NCBI GenBank assembly: GCA_022494885.1
Contig: JAGVSM010001155.1
Span: forward strand, 1 to 64,000
DNA: 64,000 nt
From: Micrasema longulum
Lineage: Eukaryota; Arthropoda; Insecta; Trichoptera; Brachycentridae
Direction: 5' to 3'
The translations under genes and the position numbers were made by a program. Positions within the stretch are counted from its first letter, which is position 1. Each line of letters begins with the position of its first letter. This document shows positions 41,763-53,945 of this stretch, one piece after another. The notes under the pieces were generated by a model. The model saw nothing but the letters and a program-made list of their open reading frames with translations. It was not told the DNA's origin and made no database searches.

Positions 41763-41985
41763 AACAGAAAATGATGCATAAAACGAGGAAGACCGAGAAA
41801 GACATGGCACGATCAAGTCCATCAAATACTTGAAGATGGACATGTCAAAAGTGGGAATAATCGGCGTGCGTGCATGAGAAGATGTATGAGTGTAGAGGAA
41901 GCGAGAACTGTGAGCCAAGATAAAGTGATATGGCGTTCTATCCTCTCTGACTACCCCTACGGGGAAACGGCGTGATGGTTTGTTT
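41763..41985 (+). pseudogene. RTE-like LINE C-terminus
   Basis: KRGRPRKTWHDQVHQILEDG, HVKSGNNRRACMRRCMSVEE, then ARTVSQDKVIWRSILSDYPY and GETA-stop. The basic RGRPRKTW block and the W-x-x-x-L-S-x-x-P-x-G-x-x-A ending are typical of the C-terminal end of this LINE type. The stop is followed by the 3' end TGGTTTGTTTGTTTG. Related pieces are at 18180, 21371, 36835 and 63105. The RT domain is absent. Confidence 0.75.
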
Positions 41986-41989
41986 GTTT

Positions 41990-42095
41990 GTAATCTAAAG
42001 TCAGTAGTAATTAAATTTCATATGTAAGGTACAATATAATTCAATGTTCTACTTCCATATTTATTACTAATTTTAGGATCACTAAACCATCATTA
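41990..42095 (-). pseudogene. LINE C-terminal scrap
   Basis: Minus strand YNDGLVI, a frame break, then SNKYGSRTLNYIVP, the NDGLV/NKYG-R-T-L-x-Y block of the LINE tail also present at 26650, 39655 and 63430. Confidence 0.6.
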
Positions 42096-42344
42096 TACAA
42101 TTTTATTTATTTATTAAATTAGGAACTAATCTCTAACCTAACAAAAAAAAACTTGTTCTAGACTTTTCGAGCTTTGTAGTGGAAAACCACTATATTGATG
42201 TATCACAGTACATTTTTTAACTCTGTACGACTCGATAAAAACTACTCGAGCATAAAAAGGTTTGAGTACTTAACTTCAAAAAAGTGATTATTGCATGAGT
42301 TAAAAGGTCCGATTTCACAACATCCATAAATATTAACAAATTAC

Positions 42345-42520
42345 AACAGGGATGGAGAATACCTTAAAAAGGGAATATTTGAGTCTAGGCATTTACAGGG
42401 CTTATGACTTGTCATTGGCTGGTTTAAGTGGCCACTTTACACACTGTGTAACATTCACCACTTTGCCTATGTTTGAACATCCATATTTATTAAATTCTTC
42501 CATTTGTTGATTTTAGTGAA
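42345..42520 (-). repeat. SatA partial unit
   Basis: GCATTTACAGGGCTTATGAC, GTGGCCACTTTACACACTGT and ATGTTTGAACATCCATATTT in reverse order relative to the 60385 unit. Confidence 0.75.
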
Positions 42521-44269
42521 GTCAAAGTATTATTAAAGTATTTTAACATACCTACACACATTATTGTTAAATAATTTCCTACCTAGGCCCAGATCACCTA
42601 GTGAGGCAGGTAATCAGGTTCCTAATTACAAAACCCTTATTTTTTTTAAATAAACGGATATTAAATAAATAAATAAGAAAGGTTCATAAACAGCCGCTCG
42701 TAATAAAAATTGTTGCGGTTGTCAAAACGAAAAAAAAGGTTACATTAAATAAGTATCAAAAACAACCAATTTTTCCAACGATTTTTTTTTTTAATTTTAC
42801 TATTTTAACTGGCTGAAAGATGCTCTGACTATGTGCAATGTACATAATACTTACCTATTATCTTTACATAATAACAATATATAGTATATTTATTTGATTA
42901 AAGAAACGATACCTATTACATATCCTTGAAATCCTTATAAAACCCCGTTATATTTGTACGATTTCCATTATAATATCGATTTCAAAGTAAATTTAATATC
43001 ATTTTTTTTTGGGTTTCGTTCTTGGAATATCTGAATTGAAAAATTGCTTTGAATTTGTAATACAACCCTTATAAAAATGATTGAACATTTCTTCTCTCGA
43101 CTGTTGAATTAATTGAAATTATTTGTAACTTTCCAAGGATAAATTGTGAGATGATTTAATATGAAGAAGCGGCACTTCATTTGTTCGCCTCCGGTTTCGA
43201 TTTTCCTTCTTTTGTAAAGAAAAAATATTGTTTCGTGTCGTAAATCTGCATAATCAATTCAATAATTCATGGAACCATGTGGTGTAATTGACGATATCCT
43301 TAGGATCATATAAGAACACACTTGCAAGAACGGCCAGAGATGGACATCAAATTTATTTATTATGTAATTATTTTTTATTTTCTTAAAACAAGACAATGGC
43401 GTCATTTTGAGTGCTAAAATAATACGCTGGACTCCCGTGTTGGGTATGTAGAGAGGATATAATGCAAGATATCTGTGTTTGCATCCAACTTAAAATCAGA
43501 AAAACATGATTATTTTTTGTCAGCATCTCTACTCGTAATACTATAATTATAGACACCGATTATAGTCACAGCACGCCCCTGTTACGTACATAAAATAATA
43601 AAATGACTAATCAGTAAAGAAGGTGAAGACACCCGATCGAAGACCTTAACAACTTTGAACCTTTTGACTTCGTATGTTTATCTTACTATCCTCTGTATTA
43701 TAAGAGTCAAAACCCGGACCAGAAAGGGGGCCGCGGATAAGCAAATAAAAGCACGCACAGGAAGAAATCATACAAAAAATGAACCTTTTTAGTTCGTGTC
43801 AACATGATCTCTGTTGGATTTGATTATTATTATAATTTATAGTTTGTTTTGATCTTACCAAGAATGAATCCTAGTACTCCCGTTTTTTAAGAAAGCTTTT
43901 TATTTTTATGATTGCCGATGAAATTTATAAAACGTAATATTTATTTAACACGAGTTTCATATGTTTTGAAATAAGATGAAACGTGTTTTCTTAAAATACA
44001 GGTATCATACCCGAATCCGCTGGAGATCAATGGCCAATGGAAGTTAACAGTAAAACAAATAAATGATTATTAACATAACGTGAACAGGAAGAAGTTACAG
44101 CTTCCGGGCCACATCGCTTTAAAGGGGGAGTCTCATCACTCTTCAAAAGCATTCACTTCAATATAAATAATATATACAGACAGAATGGCGTTATAAGAAA
44201 TTTAAAGATATAGAACCTCAAATATGATAATAGTTAAATCATGCGTTATGTGATCACTAAACAACCCAA
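42521..44269. other. 1.7 kb with no recognised element
   Basis: AT-rich, no frame of note and no match to other families. Confidence 0.4.
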
Positions 44270-44695
44270 TGAGTTTCTAGAAAACATATTTCAATTATGT
44301 TTTTATGTATATATTATTTTTCTATTGATTTCAATGATACTATTATTTTGTTTTTTTAATACTTCTATATTTTACTATTATTTTGCTGATTTTAATGATA
44401 CCATAATTTTGTATATTTGATTATGTATGAATCTAAATTTGTATAAATTATATTTTTAAAATTATTTTTGATTATCCTTTTTGCATTGTATTCTTTGGAA
44501 TTTTACTATTTATTACTTATAGTTTTTTTTCTAGATTGTTTAATTTATATTATAATTTCATCTAATTAATTTACTTTGTATTTTTATTGTTAATTATTAT
44601 GGCTTGACACGGGCATAGCCTAAAAAGCCTTAACAAGTTCATTAATATTTAAACTGGCGTAATTTTGAATGAATAAATAAATTATATTGAAATAT
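44270..44695 (+). mobile_element. Possible LINE 3' UTR
   Basis: A T-rich body, then TTATGGCTTGACACGGGCAT and GCCTAAAAAGCC, ending AATGAATAAATAAATTATAT. The layout resembles the other LINE ends, but no protein part or second copy is visible. Confidence 0.35.
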
Positions 44696-45309
44696 GGTTT
44701 TTTAAATTCCTGCAGAATGCACATTTTCATATTGAACATTTTCGAAGTATTGCGGAAATTCTTGGGATAAATAAATAAACATGAAACAGTCCAGGGGGAG
44801 TACTAAAATATTTCACAAAATAATGCCTTAAAGGATAAATACAACTGAGAATCCAATAAAATTGTTTTTCAAAATTTATTAGAAATTTTTACTTTTTTTA
44901 TACTGTAGTAATAAAAGGCACATTGTAATTATTTCTATCTTCTCAATATTCCCTCTATAATGGAATACAATTATATTTTTAACTTGTAATCCATATAAAA
45001 ATTTTACGACTCACAGGTTAAACTTAAACTCTGGTTTATTTTTGCGTAAAATTAGGTTATTTTGCTACAAACAATGATCACTCGCATTTTTATCCTATAT
45101 TTGATATCCATACTTTTAACTTTTATTTCAACTTAGTGTATTCTATTCTATTGTGCAAAGATTCGTGCTAAATTTATTTTTAATTAATTTAATTAATGTC
45201 TTAGTTTTTTTTTAACTGGTTCAAAGTATTTCTAATACCAAATTATATAATAATATTGTTTAAAATACTTTGTATTACTTATAATTATGCATACATGTGT
45301 GTATATTTA

Positions 45310-45375
45310 ATTGTATTTGTAACTAATATGTAAAAGGCACCAAGTGCCATTTATTTCAATAAAATAAAATATTTA
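45310..45375 (+). mobile_element. LINE 3' terminus with GGCAC/GTGCC hairpin
   Basis: AAAGGCACCAAGTGCCATTT then ATTTCAATAAAATAAAATAT: a five-pair stem with a CAA loop just before an A-rich end. It lies directly left of the 1.2-kb transposon at 45389. Confidence 0.5.
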
Positions 45376-45388
45376 CATTTCCTTTTTG

Positions 45389-46593
45389 GGCGTATGTATA
45401 GCCTGTGAGCTCGCCAATACATGACAGATGACATTAACATAACCATAGAAAAACATAGCAGTTGAGCTCTCAGAAGTAAAGCAACGTGAATGCAGCAATG
45501 CTTGAACTACATGTCAATAATATTCTAATAATAAAATATATTATTTGGCCATACAGAACTTTAAAGCACACCTTGGTTTGATTACAAATAGTATTTTATC
45601 GGTTAGGTAGGTGTATTTAAAAAAAAATGTTGCGTACCTGAAAAAAGCCCAAATAATTATGTTTTTGTAAATGATGTCAGTAGCGACACTCAGAGAGTGG
45701 CTTTGTGACGTTTTGACATTTTTTATAAGAAATTCATGGCGTAGCCGAAATACTGTTATAAAAACGAGGATGTTTTTGTTGATTGACGTTAGCAGGCGCT
45801 ACCCAGGGGCGACTTTGTGACGTGAGAAATTATTTAAAAAAAAGAGATTCATGGCGTAGCCGAAATATTGTAATTAAAACGAGGATGTTTTTGTTGATTG
45901 ACGTTAGCAGGCGCTACCCAGGGGCGACTTTGTGACGTGAGAAATTATTTTAAAAAAGAGATTTATGGCGTAGCCGAAATATTGTAATTAAAACGAGGAT
46001 GTTTTTGTTGATTGACGTTAGCAGGCGCTACCCAGGGGCGACTTCATGACGTGATGAAATTATTAATTTAAATATTTTTTTTCATTTTACATAGCGTAGC
46101 CGAGATAAGAAATTGCGTGGTGTTTCAAAATTTAACCGTGTAGGTAGCCGCCTAGTTACAATATTATTTTTGTATTTGTATAACTCCTGTTTTATAATGT
46201 TTATGTATTTATCGCTATAAGAATTAAACTAAAGATAGTTTTTACTTTTAATCGCTATCCGTTTTTTAAATTATGTTTGTAACACTCAATAATATTTATT
46301 TTTCAAGTATTCAATGTTATTTTTGCATTTTAATTTAATATTGTTAATATAAAGCGTATTTTTATTTATTCGAATTTACTAGACTGTTTTTATTACAAAA
46401 AATAAAAATGCATATTTCTCTATGTATTTTTCTGTTATAAACAATCTATTAAAATAATACACATCAAATTTCCATTGTCTGTTGATTTTATTTGCAATCT
46501 TCTTTTTTTTCGATGGTTAAAACTCTAGGAAATTTAAAGACAATAATTTTTTTACTGTCATATATTGGCGAGCTCACACGCTATACATAGCCC
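45389..46593. mobile_element. 1.2-kb TIR transposon with internal tandem array, hAT-like
   Basis: The ends GTATGTATAGCCTGTGAGCT and AGCTCACACGCTATACATAG are inverted repeats that continue to TCGCCAATA. CCTTTTTGG flanks both sides (45381-45389 and 46594-46602), giving an 8-9 bp direct repeat as expected for hAT-type elements. The interior is non-coding and holds the tandem array 45736-46090. Non-autonomous. Confidence 0.75.
45736..46090. repeat. Tandem array, three units of about 115-126 bp
   Basis: Units begin ATGGCGTAGCCGAAATA at 45736, 45851 and 45965, and a fourth start (ATAGCGTAGCCGAGATA) is at 46091. Each contains GAGGATGTTTTTGTTGATTG, ACGTTAGCAGGCGCTACCCA and GGGGCGACTTTGTGACGTG. The first two units are nearly identical. 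The array lies wholly inside the TIR transposon. Confidence 0.9.
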
Positions 46594-46602
46594 CCTTTTT
46601 GG

Positions 46603-47090
46603 TTATTTATTATAATAATAATAATACTAAAACTTTATTTTTAATTACTTATTTTTAAAATAAATAGAATGGAAAATAACATAGTATCTTTTTCAGTTAA
46701 GACTCACCTCTGTAATGTATCTGAGACGAATAACGCATAATAGTCTTTATTCAAATAACAGCTAGGCGGTCCGGTCCAGCATCATAACGCAGTATACGAT
46801 TTTTTTCAAAAACATTAGGTGTTTGAAATAAATTGTGAAGACAGCTTATGGTATTGCTTTACGCTGCTTCAGAGTATATAAATGAAAAATGCATTCCAAA
46901 TAAATAAATAAGCTGAATGAAATCAGTATCAAACGCTTCGATCAGCTTTATCAGCAATAGGGAAAGCCATTTTACCCATACGCAATCAGCGCACTTAATT
47001 TCGACACTGTGAAGCCAACTGAGTCAGAATAAAAACAAATTAAAAACATATTGTTATTTTCGCTTTAAACACAATTAATTTATTAACATA
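46603..47090. other. No feature recognised
   Basis: AT-rich, no ORF or repeat match. Confidence 0.4.
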
Positions 47091-47280
47091 TTACAACAGA
47101 GATGAAGAACATTTAAGAGAAGGTAATTTGGAAGTCTAGGCATCTACAGGGCTTATGACCTGTCAATGGCTGGTTTAAGTGGCCACTTTACACACTGTGT
47201 AACATTCACCATTCTGCCTATATTTGAACATCTATATTCCTTAAATTCTTTCATCTGTTGATGTTTGTGAAGTTAGATGA
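47091..47280 (-). repeat. SatA partial unit
   Basis: ATCTACAGGGCTTATGACCT, GGCCACTTTACACACTGTGT and CTTTCATCTGTTGATG match SatA in reverse. It directly abuts an L2-like LINE tail. Confidence 0.75.
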
Positions 47281-47284
47281 AAGA

Positions 47285-47660
47285 ATTGATAATAATAATG
47301 TTTGGATAATTTATATAGCGCCATTTTTGTGAAAATCACCTCAAGGGCGCTGTACAATAAATAAATATCCCAACACGTCTTGCAGCTACAGAGCGCATGG
47401 ACGGTTGGAATTCTAGTTCCTCGTCTCCAATTATGATATGTTACAATTATGATATATATGAGCTAGATAACAGAACGTCTTGCAGCTACAGAGCGCATGG
47501 ACAATTAGAAAACTAACTTATTTACATTTTTTTTTTTTTATTTGACACTGAAGTTTAGAGTTTAAGTGATATTTTAAAAACGAAATAAAATGCAAATTAA
47601 AAAATTAGAATTTTTATAGCAACAAATCTTGCAGCTACTGAGCGCATGGACGGTTGAAGG
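47285..47660 (-). mobile_element. L2-like LINE 3' tail with repeated internal motif
   Basis: The TAATAATAAT end and the hairpin AGCGCC ... GGGCGCT (47319-47352) identify the family of 7838-8575. Upstream (higher coordinates) the motif CTTGCAGCTACAGAGCGCAT occurs at about 47380, 47470 and, with one change, 47628. Confidence 0.7.
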
Positions 47661-47827
47661 GTTATTGATGTAAACGCCAAAATTAAAGTTGCTGTGTAAA
47701 AATACTTTTGAGACTCACTCTATAATTACAACGTCGCGCGTCGTTTTATTCTGTCATCTTCAACTGTGGTAAGAGCTCCCCGTATTTACAAGCAAAAAAA
47801 ATCCAGATACGATTTTTTTCAATTCAA

Positions 47828-47880
47828 CATTCCCGTCCACACTTAATAGTACATAGAATACTGCATTGGTGATCCGACCT
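47828..47880 (-). mobile_element. SINE2 3' scrap
   Basis: ATTCCCGTCCACACTTAATA then GAATACTGCATTGGTGATCC parallels 25560-25605. Confidence 0.4.
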
Positions 47881-48119
47881 TCATTCCACTCGGACACGAG
47901 TGACTGCATTTTTTTCTAGATAATCTGCATGCTGGGATATTCATTGTATAAATATCACCACATTATGTAATTTTCACAAAAACAGTAATGTGTAATTCAC
48001 ATCAAATCATAGTAAGACGTATATAGTCCATACATATTACTATGTATTTTGTTTTAAACTACGCATTTTACTGGGTTTTTACTATGTTTTTCACTAAATT
48101 TTCACTATGTCTACTACTT

Positions 48120-48250
48120 TCATTATTGTTTCCATAAATAAATTAATTACTGTTTGTTTTATATTTTTTTTCGATTGGCTTAGAACGGGGTAAATAACCC
48201 TAGATAGTCAAAGTAACTTTGTATAAATGTATATATTATGATAATAAATA
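48120..48250 (+). mobile_element. LINE 3' terminus, hairpin type shared with 12.5 kb
   Basis: GATTGGCTTAGAACGGGGTA then AATAACCCTAGATAGTC, similar to the inverse of 12525-12562, followed by AATAAATATTTATCC. No coding part. Confidence 0.45.
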
Positions 48251-49284
48251 TTTATCCTATATTTATTTTCCCTGTAAAGTCTAATCTTACCTTAAACACA
48301 ATTACCCCCTCCCCTACTCTTACCCCACCATAAACACAATAACCCCTTTCTCTATTCTTACCGACACCCACTGTTCAATGTTTCTTTTTCGTATGTATAT
48401 CTATACTCTATCCAACCATTTATTTAACTTTTGACAGCTCGATTATGTATCGATTAGGGATGTCCTAATGCGTTACCGAATCGATTTCTCATAAAAATCG
48501 ACTTTACTTATGAAAAAAAAATATCAACATTATGTAGTTTATAAACATACCCAGACGTTTAAAGCAGAGTTTATATTACGAAAGCGCTGTAGTAAAACTT
48601 TTTTTTTTAAAGTCTTCATTCAATAAATAATATTGCAAAAATTACATCATTTCTTTACAAAAGAAACTTTAAATACAGTCTCGATAAACTCCTTAATTGG
48701 AGTTTGTCATTGGGTGCAGGAGCTACAGATAACCCAAATATGCATAGGACTATTTTAATGTCGTAATGTAAATTGAGAAATTTTGTGTCGCGACACTGTC
48801 AGTTTGTCGGCGACAATAATAAATGACAGCGACCACGGCGCCATTAAAATTCAATATATTCTGACGAACTGTCAAATTAGTTTTGGCCATCGACAATCGA
48901 TAAGTAGTTTTTAATAAATATTTGATATTTTCACAATATTGAATCAGTTAGACATTTATATTTCATGTAAATTAGTCGTATTCATTATTAAGTGAATAAA
49001 AATACTGTGGCTTTCGATAGAAAATTATTTTTTTAATTTCTGGTTCATCTTGTCAACTTGTATAATCCTCGTTGCATAAGTAGTCTCAATAAACATCGAT
49101 ATCGATAAATATCGGAGCAAAAGAACATGTCGCTTCACTATCGTAATGAAAAAAACATGAAGTATTGCATTTTTCGGTCTATGGTTGCCTGTCAATAATT
49201 ACGAAACTTTATAGGCGCCCATGTGTCAAAAGTTAAATAAACGCTTGGAAATACTGTAGTCATTATATAGCCCTGAATTTAGTC
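48251..49284. other. 1 kb with no recognised element
   Basis: AT-rich, with scattered ATCGATATCGAT-type short palindromes around 48880-49110. No ORF. Confidence 0.4.
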
Positions 49285-49395
49285 GGTTGTAATAATAAAT
49301 AAGTGGTTCATAAAACAAAGTAATTTTATTTATTCCTTTAAAATGTAACAATGAACTACAAAGTTAGTGTTTCAAACATTCAAAATATGATAATA
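49285..49395 (+). mobile_element. PLE 3' tail
   Basis: AAATAAGTGGTTCATAAAAC, AAAGTAATTTTATTTATTCC, then GAACTACAAAGTTAGTGTTT matches the tails at 24150-24240 and 62700-62790. The hammerhead region is not recognisable. Confidence 0.6.
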
Positions 49396-49399
49396 AATT

Positions 49400-50105
49400 A
49401 ATATATATAGCATAATGCTTATCTAATTATTATACAAAGCATTTGTTCGTCCCCAACTAGGATACTGTACTCCTATTTGGTCACCTTACTATAATGTAAG
49501 TATTAATAGACTAGAAAGGGTCCAACAATTTGTTTTAAGCAGGTCGACTACCGGTTAAACATTAACTTTTTTAATCATGCTGAAAGTATGCAGTACCATG
49601 GAATAAACTCTCTTAAAAATCGAAGAATAATGTTAGACCAGTTATTTTTATTCAAATTAATAAATAATAAAATTGATTCTCCTAACCTACTTGAAAGACT
49701 TCCATTTCGTGTGCCATCTAGACCAAATCAAAATCTTCTGTTTTACACTGAAAACGCGTCAACAAACTATTTAAACAATCTACAATACCTAGAATATGCG
49801 ACCAATATAACAATATATTTACCGAGGCTGATATTTTTTGTGACAATGTATGTAAATTTAGGTAAAAAATTATAGAAATTTTGAAAGAAGCAGATATGAA
49901 GCAGACTTTATTGTTATTGTATTATTATGTACATATTTTATCATTTCGTTTCTTTTACATTTATAATATTGAACATAATTTAAATTATTGTATTAAGTGT
50001 AAACATTTTTTTTGGTGTGTATGAGTTTCTTACACTAATATACAAAGAAATGGGTAATATATGTACATACTGTTTGTTTACCTGATAAAATAAATAAATA
50101 AATAT
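49400..50105 (+). pseudogene. LINE RT C-terminus and 3' UTR
   Basis: From about 49433, LYKAFVRPQLGYCTPIWSPY then YNVSINRLERVQQFVL is the RT thumb (compare LVRPHLEYASPIWFP of LINE-2). A stop follows. From 49588 another frame gives MQYHGINSLKNRRIMLDQLF then NKIDSPNLLERLPFRVPSRP, with a frame-shifted end to 49875. It has the same protein order as LINE-2 but a different subfamily. The 3' UTR ends near 50105 in AATAAATAAATAAATA. Inactive. Confidence 0.85.
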
Positions 50106-50545
50106 TTTCTCCGTAAAATTTACTGTATTTTGTTAAAAAAAATTGGCTTACAGCGTTTTAGTCGTGGCGGACAAAGCCAACGCCAACGGTTGATTGGGTC
50201 CGAAGTAGCGACGTGCTAAAGGTAAATATTACAACTGGCCCACTCTGACCCTATTATGCAATTCTTAGCTATGGAGAGAATGCGTGAGAAACTAGAATCC
50301 GGCATACCCTCGGGCAGTAGCTGCTTCTGATAATCATTATTTCATATACGATACCTACGTACTTTCCATTATCTCTTCCCATGTGGTATTTCCATTTTCA
50401 ATTAAAATTGTTTTTTTGTTGATAATTTCAGTAGTTTCCACATGTTTATAACGTAATCAATCAAAACCATTATAATCCGAAAAATGCATTATTTTATATC
50501 GAAACTTTTTGATCATATTATGAACAGCAGTGTCAATGCAATACA

Positions 50546-50761
50546 ATGCATGAGGCACACGTTCTTGGGGTTATACATGTCGCCGCCAAAAAGTTAAATC
50601 AGCCTTTCAACTGGATAAGGCTGTTCGTTAAATGCAGACAATCAACGGAATGGCTGGGCCGTTCGTCGAATGAATTAAAATTGCTCAACATTCAATATGC
50701 TGGCTGGTTGAAAGCTTGCCCTTTGGAAACGGCTGAACCAAAAACCGCTGGGTTTGTTTAG
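50546..50761 (+). other. Unclassified 71-codon frame
   Basis: An ATG-initiated frame with balanced composition (FNWIRLFVKCRQSTEWLGRS). No domain recognised and no second copy here. GC-richer than the flanks, so it may be TE debris. I do not claim a gene. Confidence 0.25.
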
Positions 50762-51544
50762 AATAAGTTGGGATAACTTTAAAAAACTTTGTTAACTTAA
50801 ATTAATGCGTGTAACGCGCATAAGTCAATGCGTGTGTAATCTCAATCAACGCTCGTGTCGGTTTGTTTTTTGTTTTCCTCGTAAATAAATACAGTATATT
50901 GGCGAAAAATTGGCGTTTACCATAAAAATAATACAATATATTGATTGCATTTGCAAAATAGTAAGGAGTATCTAATACAAAAAAGTGAAAATTAAATTAC
51001 AGCTACTATGGCGACTGCTTTTCTTGATATTTGGCTTGCCAACTGCCGGCTAAATGCAATAAATAGCATGATAAGTAATGAAAAATAAATAAAAATAGCA
51101 GTTTTGAAATATTTTCCATATTTACAAAATTGAAATTCAAATACGTGATTGCGCAGCAGGATTATACGTCGCGAAACGTAAATATTTTGACTTTAATATT
51201 AGATGTTAACGGATGTTGCATTGTGATCGCGAATACGATAAACAACTTTGGTGAGAAATTGTTATCACGTCGCTTGTTATCACGACGCGCTAATGCGCGT
51301 CGATAGTTATTTGTGATTGAGCTACTGGAATTTTTTTGTGTATGTGGTTATATATCAATATTCAATAACATTTTGTATTATCGAAAAAATAGAATTTCTA
51401 GGACACCCTGTTCTAAGGAGGGCTCGTGTTTATTTATTCACATATAACTTAATTTAAAAAAAATAAATATTATATGCTTAGCTTAATGCTGCGTACTGTG
51501 CACATAACGCAAACGAGCCAATGACATTCTCTATGACGTCTGTA
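50762..51544. other. No feature recognised
   Basis: AT-rich, with some CG-rich short words around 51160-51310. No ORF or repeat match. Confidence 0.4.
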
Positions 51545-51655
51545 TTTCCATCTCAAAAAATAATGTTCATCTCTGTTACAAAATGTCAATCTTGAGGAAT
51601 CCAGTCTTTGTCTACAAACACTTAGACAGACTCAAAACATTGTTTAAAATATTTA
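51545..51655 (+). repeat. SatA fragment
   Basis: CATCTCTGTTACAAA, GGAATCCAGTCTTTGTCTAC and CAGACTCAAAACATTGTT match the second half of the SatA unit. Confidence 0.55.
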
Positions 51656-53019
51656 ACGCTATTATGATTTTCATTTATATTTCATTTTAAACATTACGTA
51701 TTATAAGACATGTTTGTATGTGTAGAAAGTATTATATTTGCAATTGATTTTTTTAAATAATCATTTTTAACATTTACCAAGCCTTGATCTTTTAGGTCAA
51801 GCCGTAAGTCAAACTCTCGTTTCGTAGAAAACAAATGAATAAGATTTGCCCCTTAAATAGGTACTTAGTTTTGATTAATACTGAGACATTATTATACATA
51901 TTAACCTCGCAACACGCCACGTTGTTAAATCAATTGTGAAACAAATTATTAAGTTCTTATTTAACCTTTCGTAATCATCCTTGTTATAAATTTCGTGAAT
52001 TTGTCTTATTCACCAACCTTTTCTAGTCATTTGTAAGATTTAGTTAACTGTAATATCTAGCCACACCTTAAAAATAATATATTATCTATTACTAGTACAC
52101 ATTGCATCTAATAACTTTAATGTCTCCATAAATATAATAAATAATGGGTTAAGATTTTCGATATTTATCCGTTATACATTTACGCATCGGTTAGAATATG
52201 TTTTTATTAAATAATTTATGCTTATTGGGAACAGAAAAAGCATTTGACCAAAAATAGATAAATCACAAATACAATAGTAGGTATATAAATGTGTCGCGGA
52301 TTGCGTACGTAGTAAAATAGTAATTTTTATATATAATTGTCTTACACACTCTTCACATCTCTCTCTCGATAATTTAGGTATATTCGTGAGCGAGAGAGAC
52401 AATTTCACGCGGCACTCGCGCGAACAGCAAAGTTTCTAGTACTTTAGAAACTCCACGACTTTCGTCGGGGGCAATTCTTTCGCCCGCGCTGCGAGCATGA
52501 GCTTATGATTTTTCTTATTGTTTATTTGAAATATTCTCACTTTTGACATCTACTATAAACAATTAAAGCAATTGCCTATGAATGTTACATTTTTTCGATT
52601 TGAACTCTCTCATTTTTTGCATGTGTAATGACTACATAGTAACGCGCGAATGTTTTTTGGACAGTAAGGGAAAGATTAAAATATCACCTGTCACACAAGA
52701 GTACCTACTTTACCTCAGATCAAACGGCATGCCATGTTTTTGTCTGTATATTTTTAATGTTTGGTTCAATTTTGTTTTTTTTTTTAAATATTGATATTGA
52801 ATACACTACGTATCTACATTATCCTATTTTTTAGTCATTTTTAATTTAGTACAAATATAAAATCAGGAAAAATTAGTTGCCTATCTATCACCTCTAAAAT
52901 CAAAGATCTCGTCTTCTTGCAAAATAAAAAAATACAGTTTTGGACAAGTGTTTTCGCCTCGATGGATAGCTCACACGTAAATCTCCTGAAAGAGTAGTGA
53001 TTAATTTTTTTTTTTTTAA
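51656..53019. other. 1.4 kb with no recognised element
   Basis: AT-rich. Frames at 52172-52408 and 52582-52794 show no domain. Confidence 0.4.
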
Positions 53020-53160
53020 TTGTTTACATGTGTTACATTTTTTATTACGTAATATATATTATATTTATAAAAACGAAAAAATCTCACATAGGGATGGCCT
53101 GTGCGTGGGTATACTAAATCTAAAATACATTATGAAATATATGGTGAAGATGCATTTATA
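53020..53160 (-). mobile_element. LINE-5 family 3' end
   Basis: Minus-strand GTATACCCACGCACAGGCCA then TCCCTATGTGAG matches the end of LINE-5 at 21746-21780 (GTATACCCACGAACAGGCCA). Confidence 0.6.
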
Positions 53161-53410
53161 AATACGTTTGTCTGCTTCGTGGTAAACTGATTTACGCTTT
53201 TGCCTATCATGCCTGACGTCCCGGATTCGGTATCCGGTAAGTTCGATGCGAAGTATTAACTTCATAGTTGGTATTCACTACAATTTTACTGTACCTGGAC
53301 GGCATCTTAAGTTAAAAGATCATTGTACTTTCATGTACCTTGTGAATGATTGTTGATATTCTGCAATTGGTGTAACACTGCAGTTTCATATTCACCATTA
53401 GATCCGGATA

Positions 53411-53945
53411 ACAGTGGCGAATGGTAATTTTATTTACAGGTAAGCCATAAAAAATATCATATATTTGTACTTACATAAGAGGTTCGGAATCGGGTTGTGG
53501 TCCCGTGGCTAGTGTCTCGGACTCACGGATCAAAGATCCGTGGTTCGAATCCCGCTCTACCCCAACTTGGTTCCCATTTTCTAATAGTGAGTTATTTACA
53601 ACTCGTTGAAAATGGCCCTCAAAATTCAATATTTGCGTAAATTATTAGAACACAAATATTTATTTAAAAATTTTTTTTTTAAAAAATGATAATAATATAA
53701 TGTAAGTAACATATACTATGAATTGATATTTTTCTGTGGTTCTGTGTGATACAACAACTCTCATCCATGAAATCAACTCAAAACTATGTAACTTCGTGAT
53801 ATATTATATTATATAGATATATTATACATTAAAAAATAAATAAAAAATAACATTATGAATTCAGCCGATATTAGATATTCAATTAAAATGTCAACTGGCT
53901 GCATTGTTCAAGTAATTAATAGTGCTAAAAACGGCCGCGTGCTTT
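53411..53945 (+). mobile_element. Element C copy interrupted by SINE1
   Basis: Matches 6868-7210 on both sides of a SINE1: left GCGAATGGTAATTTTATTTA, right GAATTGATATTTTTCTGTGG, then CCGATATTAGATATTCAATT. It ends at AACGGCCGCGTG, where it diverges from the 7-kb copy. Confidence 0.8.
53486..53686 (+). mobile_element. SINE1 copy 2, inserted in element C
   Basis: The head AATCGGGTTGTGGTCCCGTG, B box GGTTCGAATCCCGC, the body and an A-rich end match the copy at 2765-2968. The unoccupied C copy at about 6940 reads AGAAGGTACATAATATAAAG across the insertion point. Confidence 0.85.

Noticed and set aside
45736..46090. CRISPR-like array
   Set aside because: Units repeat over their whole length without unique spacers, and the array lies inside a TIR transposon in eukaryotic sequence.
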